Shown here piece by piece: positions 23,189-33,324 of a DNA stretch of 64,000 bases. Each line of letters opens with the position of its first letter. Position 1 is the stretch's first letter. The DNA lies in the NCBI GenBank assembly GCA_024345305.1, contig BRON01000001.1, positions 2,356,001 to 2,420,000 on the forward strand, in the 5' to 3' direction. Made by a program: the position numbers and the translations under genes. The DNA comes from Mrakia gelida. Its lineage: Eukaryota > Basidiomycota > Tremellomycetes > Cystofilobasidiales > Mrakiaceae. The notes under the pieces are model-generated. The model saw only the letters and a program-made list of their open reading frames with translations. It did not search any database and had not been told where the DNA came from.

Positions 23189-23812
23189 TAGGCACAAGTT
23201 AGTACCCTTTACGCCTCTAGAGTCCTCTTCTGAAGTTTACGAATGCCGAACATCGTCGTTCTCCCTTTCGCTCGCAGGAAGGACGAAGTAACTCACTCGT
23301 CGCGTCGGACGTCGCACCACGCACGAGCTTCTCTCTCTTTTCCCCCTCTTTCGATAACTACTCGCCGCCAGTAACATCCATAGGCAGATCATATGCTCTA
23401 CATCTTCATCGACCGATCTGTCCGCGCTTTTGGAGCCTGAACGAGAGAAAGATCGACTCAAATCGAGACGCGTCGAACGAGCGAACGAACGAGGCATGGA
23501 TCGAAACGATAAGACGACGAGGGTAGATACAACGCTGAGACTAGTCGAATATTAGCTGAAGCACACAACGATGATAAGGTAAACAAGCAAAGAAGGTGTC
23601 GAAGAAGCAGGAAGGAGACGAGAGCTTGACGACGACGTGAGAAACGAGAGAAAGAAACTAAGGCGAACGTGAAGAGGGTCGTTGAAGGCGTGAAGCGCAA
23701 GAACTAGACAAAAATAAAGGGAAAAAGGGGAAACATAGGCCCAAGAAGGGAGTCGAGGTGAAGAAAGAAAGGTGGGAGGGAAGGAGGAGGAAGTCGAACC
23801 GAGACGCGTCGA
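23189..23812. other. Convergent intergenic region
   Basis: 3' UTRs of the F-box-like gene and of the minus-strand bZIP gene. Two GACGCGTC sites lie near 23467 and 23802. No gene is supported. Confidence 0.45.
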
Positions 23813-24965
23813 CTAAGCCTGCTTCGACGCGAGGATCTTCGACTTCTCGTCCCTGAGTCGAGTGATGAGGAACTGGAGGTCTCGAATCTCGGCGTCTACA
23901 GATGTCAAAGGTCGAACGAGCCAGATCAGCGAGATTCGACGAGAGAGGGAGAAACAAACGACTCGAAAGCAAGCTCACTCACCTCGTTCCGAAATCTGAG
24001 TCTGGATGTCGTTGAGGAGGTTCTTTCGTCGAGCTCGGAAGGCTTTGGCGGCTGCAAAAAACGAGCGCACATAGGAGGGTCAGCGTGGAAAGTTATGGAT
24101 GCCAGAGAGAGAAGAGAGAGGAGCGAACTCACAAGCTCGATTGGTAGCCTTCCTCCTCTCCTTTTTGTCGACGATGCTCTTCGCTCCTTTCCTCCTCCCA
24201 CCTCGACCAGCTTGACTTCCCCCACCCTCCTCTGAGCCATCGAAGTCTGATCCTTCATCCTCTTCCTTGTCCTCATCCTTGACCTTCTTGCCCTTGCTGC
24301 TCCTCAACTTCCTGGGAGAGGAAGAGGAGTCCTCGTCGTCCTCAGCGAACGAGGCGGGAGCGACGCGTTTCCTCCCTCGACTCGAGGTGCTGATGACTGT
24401 CGAGGTTGGGGTGTGGATTTGAGGTGATTTGGGGGTAGGGGGGTGGTCGTTGTCGTAGAGGTCGAGGATTTGGGAAGGGAAGAGAGGGAAGGAGGAGGAG
24501 ATGGGCGTGATGAGCGACGCGTCGAACGAGGAAGATCGAGAGGAGGAGGGGGAGGTGCATCCTGAGGAGAGGTCGAGGGTTGGGAAAGGAGGTTGAGGAG
24601 GATTGAAGTCGAAGGTGGGGTCGAAGAACGCAGGAGCGAAGGCTTGAGAAGAACGAGAGGGGCGAGAGATAAGCTTGCGTGTGAAGGTCAAGAGGTCGGA
24701 CCCGCCGAGGGAGCCGAACGAAGGAAGGTCGATGAGATGGAGGGCAGAATTGCTCACAGTAGCTCCAGTTTTGCTGATCAGTCCACTTCTGATCCTCCCA
24801 CGAGGGCTTCTGATGCGAGGAGGGTCCGTTGGGGTTGATGCTGAAGGAGCAGGAGGAGGAGGAAGCGGTGGGGAAGAAGTCGATGAGCTCCTCCGAGGGT
24901 CCTCCGGCGAAAGGTGGAAGAAGAGGATCAGAGAAGAAGGTGGTGAAGGGAGATGCTGAGTTCAT
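23813..24965 (-). CDS. bZIP transcription factor
   Basis: Start at 24965, stop TAG at 23813-23815. The N-terminal half is Ser/Pro/Phe-rich. A Lys/Glu/Asp-rich nuclear stretch precedes the basic region at 24150-24040, where splicing (donor GTGAGT near 24134, acceptor TTGCAG near 24052) gives Asn-Arg-Ala-Ser-Ala-Lys-Ala-Phe-Arg-Ala-Arg-Arg-Lys. This fits the N-x7-R signature of bZIP proteins. The zipper follows with heptad-like Leu/Ile (Leu-Leu-Asn-Asp-Ile, Ile-Ser-Glu-Arg, Leu-Gln-Phe-Leu-Ile, Leu-Arg-Asp-Glu), and the protein ends soon after. The first intron (donor GTGAGC near 24757, acceptor probably near 24647) is set by the frame needed downstream. Nuclear regulator; targets cannot be told from sequence. 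Confidence 0.82.
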
Positions 24966-25962
24966 TTCGAGGATACGAAGAAGGTGGGCTGCTCTTGATG
25001 GTTTGGGAGAGAGAAGAGGAGAGGTGGGGGGGGGCGATGGTGATGGTCAGAGGAGCAAAGACGAAAGCACGGATCCGGCGTCTTCACTTCCTCTCCGACT
25101 CAGTCGCGCCTCGAGGCGAATCTCGAAAGCCGCTAATCCCAGGTTCTAAAGATCCCGATCGCGATTGGCCGTCTTGGAAAGCTTTCGACCAAGCTTGCGA
25201 AGGCCTGGATCAGCTTGAAAAGTCACGACGTGTCGAAACGAGATCTCTCGCTTTTTCTCCACTCGAGTGTTGGTTCACGTCAGCAAACTCCACGAGAGCT
25301 CGCTACAATACAGAGAGGAGCCCTCCCTATTCTGGGGTACTGTTTTGAGAGCAGAGACAGGTCTGGGGTTGGAGGACTGAGCGTTTGTGCGGATGTCGGC
25401 TCGACCTCTTTCGACTCGCGCTGAAGATGCGCCGTTTTCTCGGACGAGATAAGACCAGAGATAGGTTTTAATGGAGCTGCGCGTGCGAGAAGGTGCAGGA
25501 AAGCCGAGAGCGGAGGAAAGGCGAGGAGTAAGGTTAGCCTTGCGCATGAAACGTCGTCGAGACGCGTCGCGAGACGAGCTTCTCGCCCTTGGTTTCTTCA
25601 AGCTCTCGTCGTTGATCAAAGAAGTCTGTGAAGCCCATGAGCTGTCATCGGAAGATTTCAACGACGGCGAGATATCCACAAAAAGGGGGCGAGGAAGGTC
25701 AGATGAAGAGCTCGGAGCTATCTCATTCTTCTCTTCACTTGGTGGACTAACTCGCAGACCTCTCTCTTTGAACGACCGAAGTATGAGTAATCCTCTTTGA
25801 TGAGTGTCGAAAACCTTCAGGAGACTGCGACCACCGCATCTCGACTAGAAGGAGAACGATGCGCTCGTTTATCAGCGAGCTCGCAACGGCCATTCTCTCT
25901 TCCCCCCTCCCCTTCCTCTCATCCTTCCCTTTGAGGCGACTTCTGGTTTTGGTCTACCCTAA
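24966..25962. promoter_or_regulatory. Divergent promoter region, about 1 kb
   Basis: Lies between the bZIP gene (minus) and the gene at 25963 (plus). Short open frames occur on both strands around 25275-25800, but they overlap, lack splice or domain support, and are not called. One GACGCGTC site lies near 25562. Confidence 0.4.
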
Positions 25963-27694
25963 ATGGCATCACCGAGACTCGTCAAGCCATTTCTGGACCG
26001 ATCAAGCTCAACAAAAAGGGCTTCCTCCCTCTCGATAGTTCGAGCCTTCACCTCCTCCTCCTCCTTCCTCTTCGCCATCTCATCCCTACCCCTTCAGGCT
26101 CCCAAGCTTTCAAACTCGCTCAAGTCTACCACCAAGAAGGCGGGATCGGCCTCTGGAGAATTGACTCCGAAAGTGAGCTCGACCTGCTCCTTTTCTTCTT
26201 GTCCAAACGAAGCTCATTGAGCTCCCCTCTCACCTCCTCCCTCTTCCCCTGCAGCCCTCGCTCGCCGCCGCTCGTCTCGCCCGTATCCAATCGAAGGTCA
26301 CTCACTCCAAACTCAACCTTACCAAGGAACTCCATTTCCAGCGATACCCTTACCTAGCAGAGATCAAGGTCGCTTGCTACCTCCCCTCCCCATCTTCAAC
26401 CTCAACCTTCTCCTCCTCGATCCTCCCCTCCCTCACCATCTCCCTCGGACCCTACTCCTCTCGCTTCCCTCTCCAACTCCTCAAGCTCCCTCTTCACCCC
26501 AGCACCTCCATCTCTGGCCTACTCACCTTCACCCGTCGAGCGAACGCCGTCTACGACCACGTCAAGCACTTGTGGGTCGAGGATCGAAACGAAGGGGAGA
26601 CCGACAGGCTTCAAGCGACGACGCTCGTCGTGCTCGAGGAGCAGGATATGATGGACCTCGTCAAGGGGAAGAATGGGGAAGGAGAGGGTGTTGGGTTCAT
26701 CGAAATGGTAGAGCAGGTCAGGGAGTTCACGGGCGTAGGGAAGGGTCAGTTGGCGAACGGGGAGATGGCGGACGAGACGATGAAGGGAAGGGTGATCTGC
26801 GTCGTTCTGGGATGGAGCTGCTGGGAAGGGAATGCTGATAGGGAGGATAGGAAGTGGAGGGAGAAGGTCGTGGGAGATCTGGTGGTGAAGGGAGGGTGTT
26901 TCGTTCAGGATGGTGAGCTCGCGTCGTCCTTCCTTCTTCGAGCTCACTTCATCTCGTCTCGTCGCGTTCGAGAGATCCCTCAGCTGATCCTGGACCTCTC
27001 TCTACCCCCTTTCGATTCTTGGACAACTAGTCGCCACCGTCGAAGAGGCTATCTCGTTCCTCAGGACATCCTTCGGTCACATCGCCGTTCGACGACACTC
27101 GTTCGTTTCACTTCATTGCTTCCCTCCTCCCCATTTCTCTCTTCGTCTCCAGCTCACGTCTTTCCTAATGCTGATCTCTTCTCCGACTTCATTCTCAAAC
27201 CCTCCCATAGGCGCCTCGACCACTCCACTCCCACTCCTCCGCCGCCGCCCATCAAAGTCCGTCGCACCTTCGACACGAAGGCCCCTCGAAAGGGCGTCAA
27301 CTCCCTCGACACCTTCGGTCTGATGCATCAGAAGATCACTCGAGGAAGCGAGGACAAGTCGAGAGCCATCACCAACGAGTTTGGGTCGCTGAGGAAGCTG
27401 CTGGAGAGGTACGACGACGAAGAGGCAGGAGGAAGAGCAGCGTTGCAGGAGCTTTACGTGAGTGCTTTTCATCCTTTTCGCGAGGTCGGTAAGGAGGTGT
27501 TGACACGTTCGTGTGCGATCGAGGCGCGTGTGGGAGAGGGAGACGAGCCAGCCGCTGACTCGCTCGTTTTTGGGTTGGCTTTGGATCAGCCCGTTGGAGA
27601 GAACGGGAAACCCCAGCAGAAGAAGATCGGACCGGCTTTCTCGAAGAAGGTTCACAAGATTTGGACTTCGGAAGATTCCGAGGAGCTAGTTTGA
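25963..27694 (+). CDS. Uncharacterised protein
   Basis: Five exons join in frame: 25963 to about 26170; about 26255-26909; about 27050-27108 (donor GTTCGT); about 27211-27459; about 27591-27694, stop TGA. The product is about 430 residues. An Arg/Ser-rich N-terminus (Ser-Pro-Arg-Leu-Val-Lys-Pro-Phe) could be a mitochondrial or nuclear signal. The centre has a long helix-rich stretch (Met-Val-Glu-Gln-Val-Arg-Glu-Phe-Thr) and a segment Ile-Ser-Phe-Leu-Arg-Thr-Ser-Phe-Gly-His-Ile. The C-terminal part is basic (Lys-Ala-Pro-Arg-Lys-Gly-Val-Asn) and ends Lys-Ile-Trp-Thr-Ser-Glu-Asp. I do not recognise the family. Intron-like segments continue after the stop codon. Confidence 0.65.
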
Positions 27695-28383
27695 TTCGGG
27701 GAAGGTGGGCCGGATTGATTAGGTGAGTGTGATCTCTCGTTCGACGCGACTTGATTCGTTTGGGCGAGAGCTGACTTCGGTTCCTTTCAATTAGGCTTCG
27801 CAGGTTGTTCGCAATACGGTTGGCGGAACTGGCTCGTGGCGTGGAAGACGGGGGAAGCGGGCACTTGGCTTCTCACGCTCCTTCGTTCGTTTGGTCGTTC
27901 GATTGTTCGTCCGACCCTCCTCGCATCCCCCTCCTCTCATCCCCCTCGCCGTCCGCACGAGCTGACTTTCTTTCTTTCTCCCTTCTCAGTAGTCACCTCA
28001 AGCTTTCATCCCAGCTGCAACTTTCATGAGGCAACTTTGCGGGAAGGGGAGAGCGAACGTTGGTGGTTGACTCTGAGTCAATCAGGTACGAGAACGATCT
28101 CCTCGAGCTTCAGCCAGCCTTGCTCGTCCGATCACTTACTCTTCTTCTCTTTATTTTTCTTTGCTTCCAGACCAGGCGTGTGACTGCAGCTCTGCTGCGA
28201 GCGACGAAACGAACGAACCCAAAACTGGCCATTTTCGTGAGCCTGTTGCCCTCCCAACACCCACCTTCCCTCCTCCCTTCCCGCACTTACTCTCCTTCCC
28301 CCCTCACCCCCTCTTCGTAGCCTGAGCTCTCCACCTCAGCTTCCCTCTCTCAGAAACTCCCTCATCGCCCATCCCTCCTCACA
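27695..28383 (+). other. Spliced non-coding stretch (3' UTR or lncRNA) and promoter
   Basis: Intron-like units with GTGAGT/GTACGA donors, CTGAC branch points and TAG/CAG acceptors continue after the stop at 27694, for example 27723-27794. No long frame spans the putative exons. They may be 3' UTR introns of the upstream gene, a non-coding transcript, or 5' leader exons of the gene at 28384. Confidence 0.4.
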
Positions 28384-29829
28384 ATGGTTTTCCCCTTCGC
28401 CCTCAGGTCGCTCAAGTCGACTCTCTCTGCTCCGGTTCTCGTCGTCGCTGAGCCCCAAGTTTCGCTGACCTCCTTCGAGGACCTCTTCATGGTAACTATA
28501 GCACTCCTCGTATCGCGCTCTAAATTGTCTCTCATTAATCGCTGACCTCTCTTCCCTTTGTTGCGTCTCTCTCAGGTTCGGCTCTCCAACCTCTCCCTCC
28601 CCGCCGCTCTCGCCTCCCTCGTCGCTCTCCTCAAAACCAACCCCTCCGTCACGTACGCTTCCTTCGCCTCCCTCCTCGGCAACCTCGACCTCTCCTCCAT
28701 CCTTCCCTCCAAGCAAAAACAAGAGGTCGTCTCCGAAACCCCCTCCCACTCCTTCCCTTTCGCCAACTTCGCCGACGAGATCGCCTTTGAACGAACGGAG
28801 GAGCAGCAACAACGAGCTCAGCGAACCCTCGACGTCGATGCTGCCGTCCTTCGAACCTTTTCTCCTCTTTCCGCTCTCCACCTCGCCCTCGGACTCCCCG
28901 ACGCTCTCTTCGCGAAGAAGCAGCAGCTCGTCGAGGAGGCGCTGGAGAAGTTGGTGAGCTTGGTGACGGACGGGTCGACGGGAGAGAGGTTGAAGGCTGC
29001 TGGGTCGCTTCCCGAGAGCATCAGGATGGCTTTTGGGTTGGAGGGGGAGGTTTTGACTGGGACGGAAGGGTGGGAGTTCGTTGAGTCGGTCGCGAGGAGG
29101 TTGAAGGAGAGGGTTGAACAAGCTCAGCTCTCGTCCTCGTCGTCGTCGTTCAACCCCCTCGGAAACGGTTCCTCCACCTCCTCCCCTCTCTCGAACCAAG
29201 CAACTCGGATCCTCATCCTGACCCACTACCTCATCGGTCGAACGTCTTCTCCCTCCTCCTTCAACCTCACCGAAACCTCGCTCGGCTCGTACGCTCGATG
29301 CCTCGACCTCGCTCAACTCGACGTGTCCTTCACTTCCGTCACCTCATCCTCCATCTTCTTCACCGCCAACGGATCAACCTACGTCGCCCACCTCCTCGTC
29401 AAGGCCACCAAAATCCTTCAAATCCACGGCCGAGTCAAGCGAGAGGTTTTGAGGAAGGAGGAGAAGAAGATCGCCGCCTCGACGGTCGCTCGCATCGCGA
29501 CGGAGAAGAGCGGCAGGGACTTCGATGAAAGGATGACAAGGATTGCTTCGAAGCCCAGACTCAGTCGACACGCGTCTTCGAAGTCATCGGGATCGCCTCT
29601 CTCCATGTCGGTCGGATCCCTCGACTCCACCAACTCAACACCTTCGCCCGTCCTCCTCACTCCCCCATCTACTCCTCCTCGCTCGCTCAAGAAGGTCCGA
29701 GTTATCTCATCCTCCTCCGTCCTCTCCTTGGAACTTGCGCAGGGTGAAGGAGCGGTTGGGTCGTTCAGCGAAGCAGGGAAGGGAAGATTGGAGGACGCGT
29801 TCGGATCGAGGAGGTGGCAGAAGTGCTGA
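28384..29829 (+). CDS. Uncharacterised protein
   Basis: Two exons, 28384-28491 and 28576-29829, joined at a GTAACT donor and CTCTCAG acceptor in phase 0; about 453 residues. The N-terminal half is Leu/Ala/Ser-rich and probably helical. The middle contains a Lys/Arg-rich coiled-coil-like stretch (Val-Lys-Arg-Glu-Val-Leu-Arg-Lys-Glu-Glu-Lys-Lys) near 29440. The C-terminal 120 residues are Ser/Pro/Thr-rich and look disordered. No signal peptide or transmembrane segment. Not recognised; the frame and codon use are convincing. Confidence 0.7.
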
Positions 29830-30630
29830 AGAGGGGAGAGACGGGTAGTCGAGGTTGAGGACGAGCGACTCGTTTGTTTATAGATTTGTTTTGTCGGCGT
29901 TGTTGTGCAGGGAAGGGGTGGTTTGCTTTGAGGGAGGGAAGCGCGTGAGGGAAGGGAGGAGAGTTGTTCATCTTTCGTTTTTACTTATCTGTTTGATCTC
30001 GATTCCCCGGACTTGCACTCTTTGATGACTGTCACAGATCTAAGAGAAAGTACTCCATTGCATCAAGAGCATTTGAAATTGACGGACAGCTACTAAGAGA
30101 GAAATACCAAAACGAAAGCAGCTTCGTGGCGTCGCGAGCGGTCACCTTATTCATCCTTGCTTCTGCGTCTTTCCACATACATCTCTTTCTATAGTGGTCT
30201 GTGAATTATCAGTCTATGCGTCGACTCCTAGATCCGTTCCTCTCAACGAGCAATGGGTCGTCGACGGAAGAGAGGACTTCGAGAGTCGCGTCGTCTCTTC
30301 GCTGCCCTTTCTTCGCCGGCAAGCGACGACTGCAGGGAAAGAAAGACGAGCATAGTGTGGGAGTGTATTGATTCGTAAAGTACGCGGATGGACGAGCGAG
30401 AGAGTATTGTCGTGAGAAATCGAGAGGATCGTGAGAGTCGTCGCGTCGAAAAAGGAAAACGAAGGGAGAAGAGCGAGGAGAAAGGAGTGGTAGTTGACGA
30501 GGACGAGAGAGAAGTTACCGAAGGTGGATGAGAGCGGCGTGTTGGTCAGAATTGAAGTCGCGAAACAGCAAGAAAGTAATGTAAGGCAAGGAAGAGGGGA
30601 GGGAGAGTGACGAGGACGGCGATGATCGAA
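29830..30630. other. Convergent intergenic region, about 0.8 kb
   Basis: 3' flanks of the gene ending at 29829 and of TOA1. A relatively A/T-rich patch at 29995-30230 may hold polyadenylation signals. No gene is supported. Confidence 0.45.
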
Positions 30631-31782
30631 TTAGGCGAGGACGACCTCGAGACTGCATCTGTCGAAGATGTAGTCCTTTCCGTCGATGTGAGCGATCCCG
30701 GCTCGAAGATTGGCCTTCCACTTTCGCTTTTGATGAGAGACCTGGGCAAGGGAGAGGGAGGAAGGAGCGTCAGTGAGGGGAAGACAGATGCGACGCGTCG
30801 ACTTCACCAGCCTGCGTCCTCAAGAGGAGACCTCGCCGAATACGAGTCATAGACAAGACTGGGACACACCAGAAGCCAGGATACTGACCTTCTCGAATGT
30901 GCAGAGGACCATGTTCCTTCTCGCGAGAGGCTCGTCGTCGTCCTCGTCCTCGCTTTCCTCCTCGTCGAGATCCGAGTTGAGGTCGTTTTCGTTGGGAACA
31001 TCGGGAGAGGAGGTTCCTGGAAGTTGAGAGGCAGATGCGAGGGGAGTCTGGGTTGAAGTGCAAAGGTCAAGAGGAAGGATAACAGATCAGACGAAAGGAC
31101 GGAGACGAGCGAAGCTGGCGAAGGCAGCTCCTCGACGTTGATCAGCTCGAGAAGGTAGACAGGGAGGGAAAAAACTGACCTTGAGACCATCCTCTTCCTC
31201 CTCGTCTCCAGCCCCTCCTCTCAACCTCAACGAAACTCCCTCGAAGACGATCTCCCCTCTAGCAGCTCCTCCTCCCTTCAACCCTCCGTTCCACTCGTCC
31301 TGCCCACTGTCTGCTCCACCTTGCTCAGCAGCCGACGACGAGTGTTGAGCTTCCTGCTTGAACACAGGACTCGAAGAGAGGGACGGTTTGAATTCCTCTT
31401 GCTCCTGAAGCTGAGAAACGGAAGCAGAGGGAGGGATTCGATGGGATGCGGAGGAAGGCGTCTGACGGGAAGGAGGTTGAGTGGTGTTGAAGTCCGCGAC
31501 TTGGGATTCGACGAGCTTGGTTTCCCATTTCTAAAACGACACGAGAGGACGAGAGTGGAGGTGAGCCAACCAGGATCCAAGAAGAGAGCAGCGGATGGGC
31601 AGAACGAGAGGAGGAAAGAGCGACGAAAGACGGGAGGGAAGGGGGAGGGAAGATGAGCTGACCTGTTGCAGTAGCGCCAGAATCTCCTCCTCGACCGCCA
31701 GCTCGTCGAAGTCCAGTCGAACCGAAGCGACAACTGAGTCGATGACCGACCTATAGACCTTCGGGATGGCGAGGTTGGACAT
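30631..31782 (-). CDS. TOA1: Transcription initiation factor TFIIA large subunit
   Basis: TFIIA stabilises TBP on promoters for RNA polymerase II. The first exon (from 31782) gives Ser-Asn-Leu-Ala-Ile-Pro-Lys-Val-Tyr-Arg-Ser-Val-Ile-Asp and Leu-Leu-Gln-Gln, and the second exon begins Lys-Trp-Glu-Thr-Lys-Leu. This is the conserved N-terminal four-helix segment of TFIIA alpha. A variable Ser/Gln/Gly linker follows, then an acidic Glu/Asp run (about 30925-30970) and the beta-type C-terminal domain (Leu-Cys-Thr-Phe-Glu-Lys-Val, Lys-Trp-Lys-Ala-Asn-Leu, Asp-Gly-Lys-Asp-Tyr-Ile-Phe). Four exons. The end is read through to TAA at 30631-30633, giving Val-Val-Leu-Ala; homologues often end Glu-Phe-Glu-Trp, so a missed small last exon is possible. 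Confidence 0.93.
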
Positions 31783-32230
31783 GGTTCGCGCCCAAAGAGG
31801 AGGAGAAGGGAAGAGAGGTCGAAGCCGTTGAAGGTCAACCTCGTCGAAGCTCGCTTGTCTCCTCTCCTGCTCGCTGAGGCTTGGTCGTCGCTCTTCAATT
31901 TCTGCAGGAATGTCAGATTCACATCTGCGAATCCAAGAGGCAGGACGCTTCCTCGTCGTATCACTTTAAAGGTCGTCGACGTTGAGGGTCCTTTTGGAAC
32001 TCTCTTTTGTGAGCCGTCAAGCGAGACCTCTCGACGCGTCACATCCCTCGCCCTCTCGATCTTCTTTGAGCAGAGTTCTCTCTTTCGGAACACATGCATG
32101 CACTACTGTGCCCCTCGGTGACGATCTTTCACAGTTCGTTTTCGTCTCGAAGTCGGGTCGCTTTCGGACGAAACCCCTTGGCCTCCGTCGTGCGTCGTCT
32201 TTCATCAAACCACATCATCAATCCTTCAAC
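31783..32230. promoter_or_regulatory. Divergent promoter region
   Basis: Between TOA1 (minus) and the small membrane protein gene (plus). A GACGCGTC site lies at 32033-32040. No gene is supported. Confidence 0.45.
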
Positions 32231-32941
32231 ATGCGTCCTTATCTCACCCGTTTCTCTCACCCGTCTTCCTCTCCTTCGAGGAAAGGTCTTACTTTCACTC
32301 AATACTTCATGCAGAAGTGCTTCGCGATAGAGGCAATCCCGTGAGAGCTCTCCCTTTTCGCTACACCTCGCGTTGAGCTCGACGTTGACGCCTCCTTCTC
32401 GCCTTCTTCCCCTTCCTCTCCTCTCAGGATCTGGACGATCTCAGGATGCGCAATCCTGGGAGGCAGTTGGTATCTCACTCGCCTTGCCCGTGGGCCCAGT
32501 GGTGAGTGAACCAGTTCGTCGAACGAAGAAAACGGAGGGTTGAAATCCAGGTCGCTCACTTTTTCCTGCCCACCTCGCTCTCCCTCTGTTTCTCGATCTC
32601 AATCAGTCATCTGGGATAGGAGCGCGAAGACTTGGGAGGATCAGATCACCCCCCCAGTGAGTCGATCTACCTTCCATCGCTCGCCTCAGTCGAGTCGTCG
32701 GCTGTCCTTTTTTCCATCGTCCCTTCGAAAGCTGACCCAGTGGGCACTTCTCGCGATCTTCATCGACAATTAGGTCAGCCCGGTGTACAGCGGAGAGCCG
32801 TGAGTTCTTCATACCGTGCCGCTCCGTTTTTATCGTCATCTCCTCGCTCAAAACGAGACGACGCGTCGTCTCCGGGGTTCCCTGATTGTTGACTCGTCGC
32901 TTGTTTTCGGTTCTGTCAGGTACAAGAGGGGAACACTTTGA
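32231..32941 (+). CDS. Small mitochondrial inner-membrane protein, B12D/NDUFA4-like
   Basis: Five exons join in frame to about 90 residues. The N-terminus (Met-Arg-Pro-Tyr-Leu-Thr-Arg-Phe, Ser/Arg-rich) fits a mitochondrial presequence. The core Glu-Ala-Ile-Pro-Ile-Trp-Thr, a single hydrophobic helix with Gly-Gly-Ser-Trp-Tyr-Leu-Thr-Arg, then Val-Ile-Trp-Asp-Arg, matches the B12D/MLRQ (NDUFA4) pattern. Members are small subunits associated with respiratory complex I or IV. The last exons end Tyr-Lys-Arg-Gly-Thr-Leu before TGA 32939-32941. The family call rests on the helix and the Trp-Asp-Arg motif. Confidence 0.75.
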
Positions 32942-33324
32942 TCGTGACATCTGTGCTTGAATAATGTACTTCTCATATGTGAGGTATGGAAGATCCTTTG
33001 GAGAGCGAGAACAATGGAGGACTGAAGGCAAGGGAACCGAAATGACGGACGAGTCGTCGTTCTGCAAACAGAAGGCTGCTGGGAGAGATCTAGGGGGGGA
33101 AGATCGAACGAAGGAGGGAACCAAAGAGAGTACGGTGCGTCGTGATCCGAAACCAACGTAGATTTGGTCGAAGGTGGAGTCTGAAGCTGAGAACGACGCG
33201 GACGGGACGCGCGCGTCGAGTCGTCGATCGACGCTTTCAACCTCGTTTCAACCTCGTTGCTGCAGATGAGCGACGTGTATAAGTTAAGAAGATCATTGTT
33301 TACCTTGTACGCAGCCAGCAATGA
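32942..33324. other. Convergent intergenic region
   Basis: 3' flanks of the B12D-like gene and of vWA-UIM gene 1. No further feature is seen. Confidence 0.45.

Noticed and set aside
25275..25800. Overlapping frames on both strands in the bZIP upstream region
   Set aside because: No signal peptide, domain or phase-consistent splice partner; either strand is equally open.
28336..29316. 326-codon frame antisense to the gene at 28384
   Set aside because: Arises from codon bias of the sense exon; Glu/Gly/Arg-rich without motifs.
30520..30633. Extra TOA1 exon encoding a Trp-ending C-terminus
   Set aside because: Homologues often end in Glu-Phe-Glu-Trp, but I found no phase-compatible exon with it; the read-through to TAA was kept.
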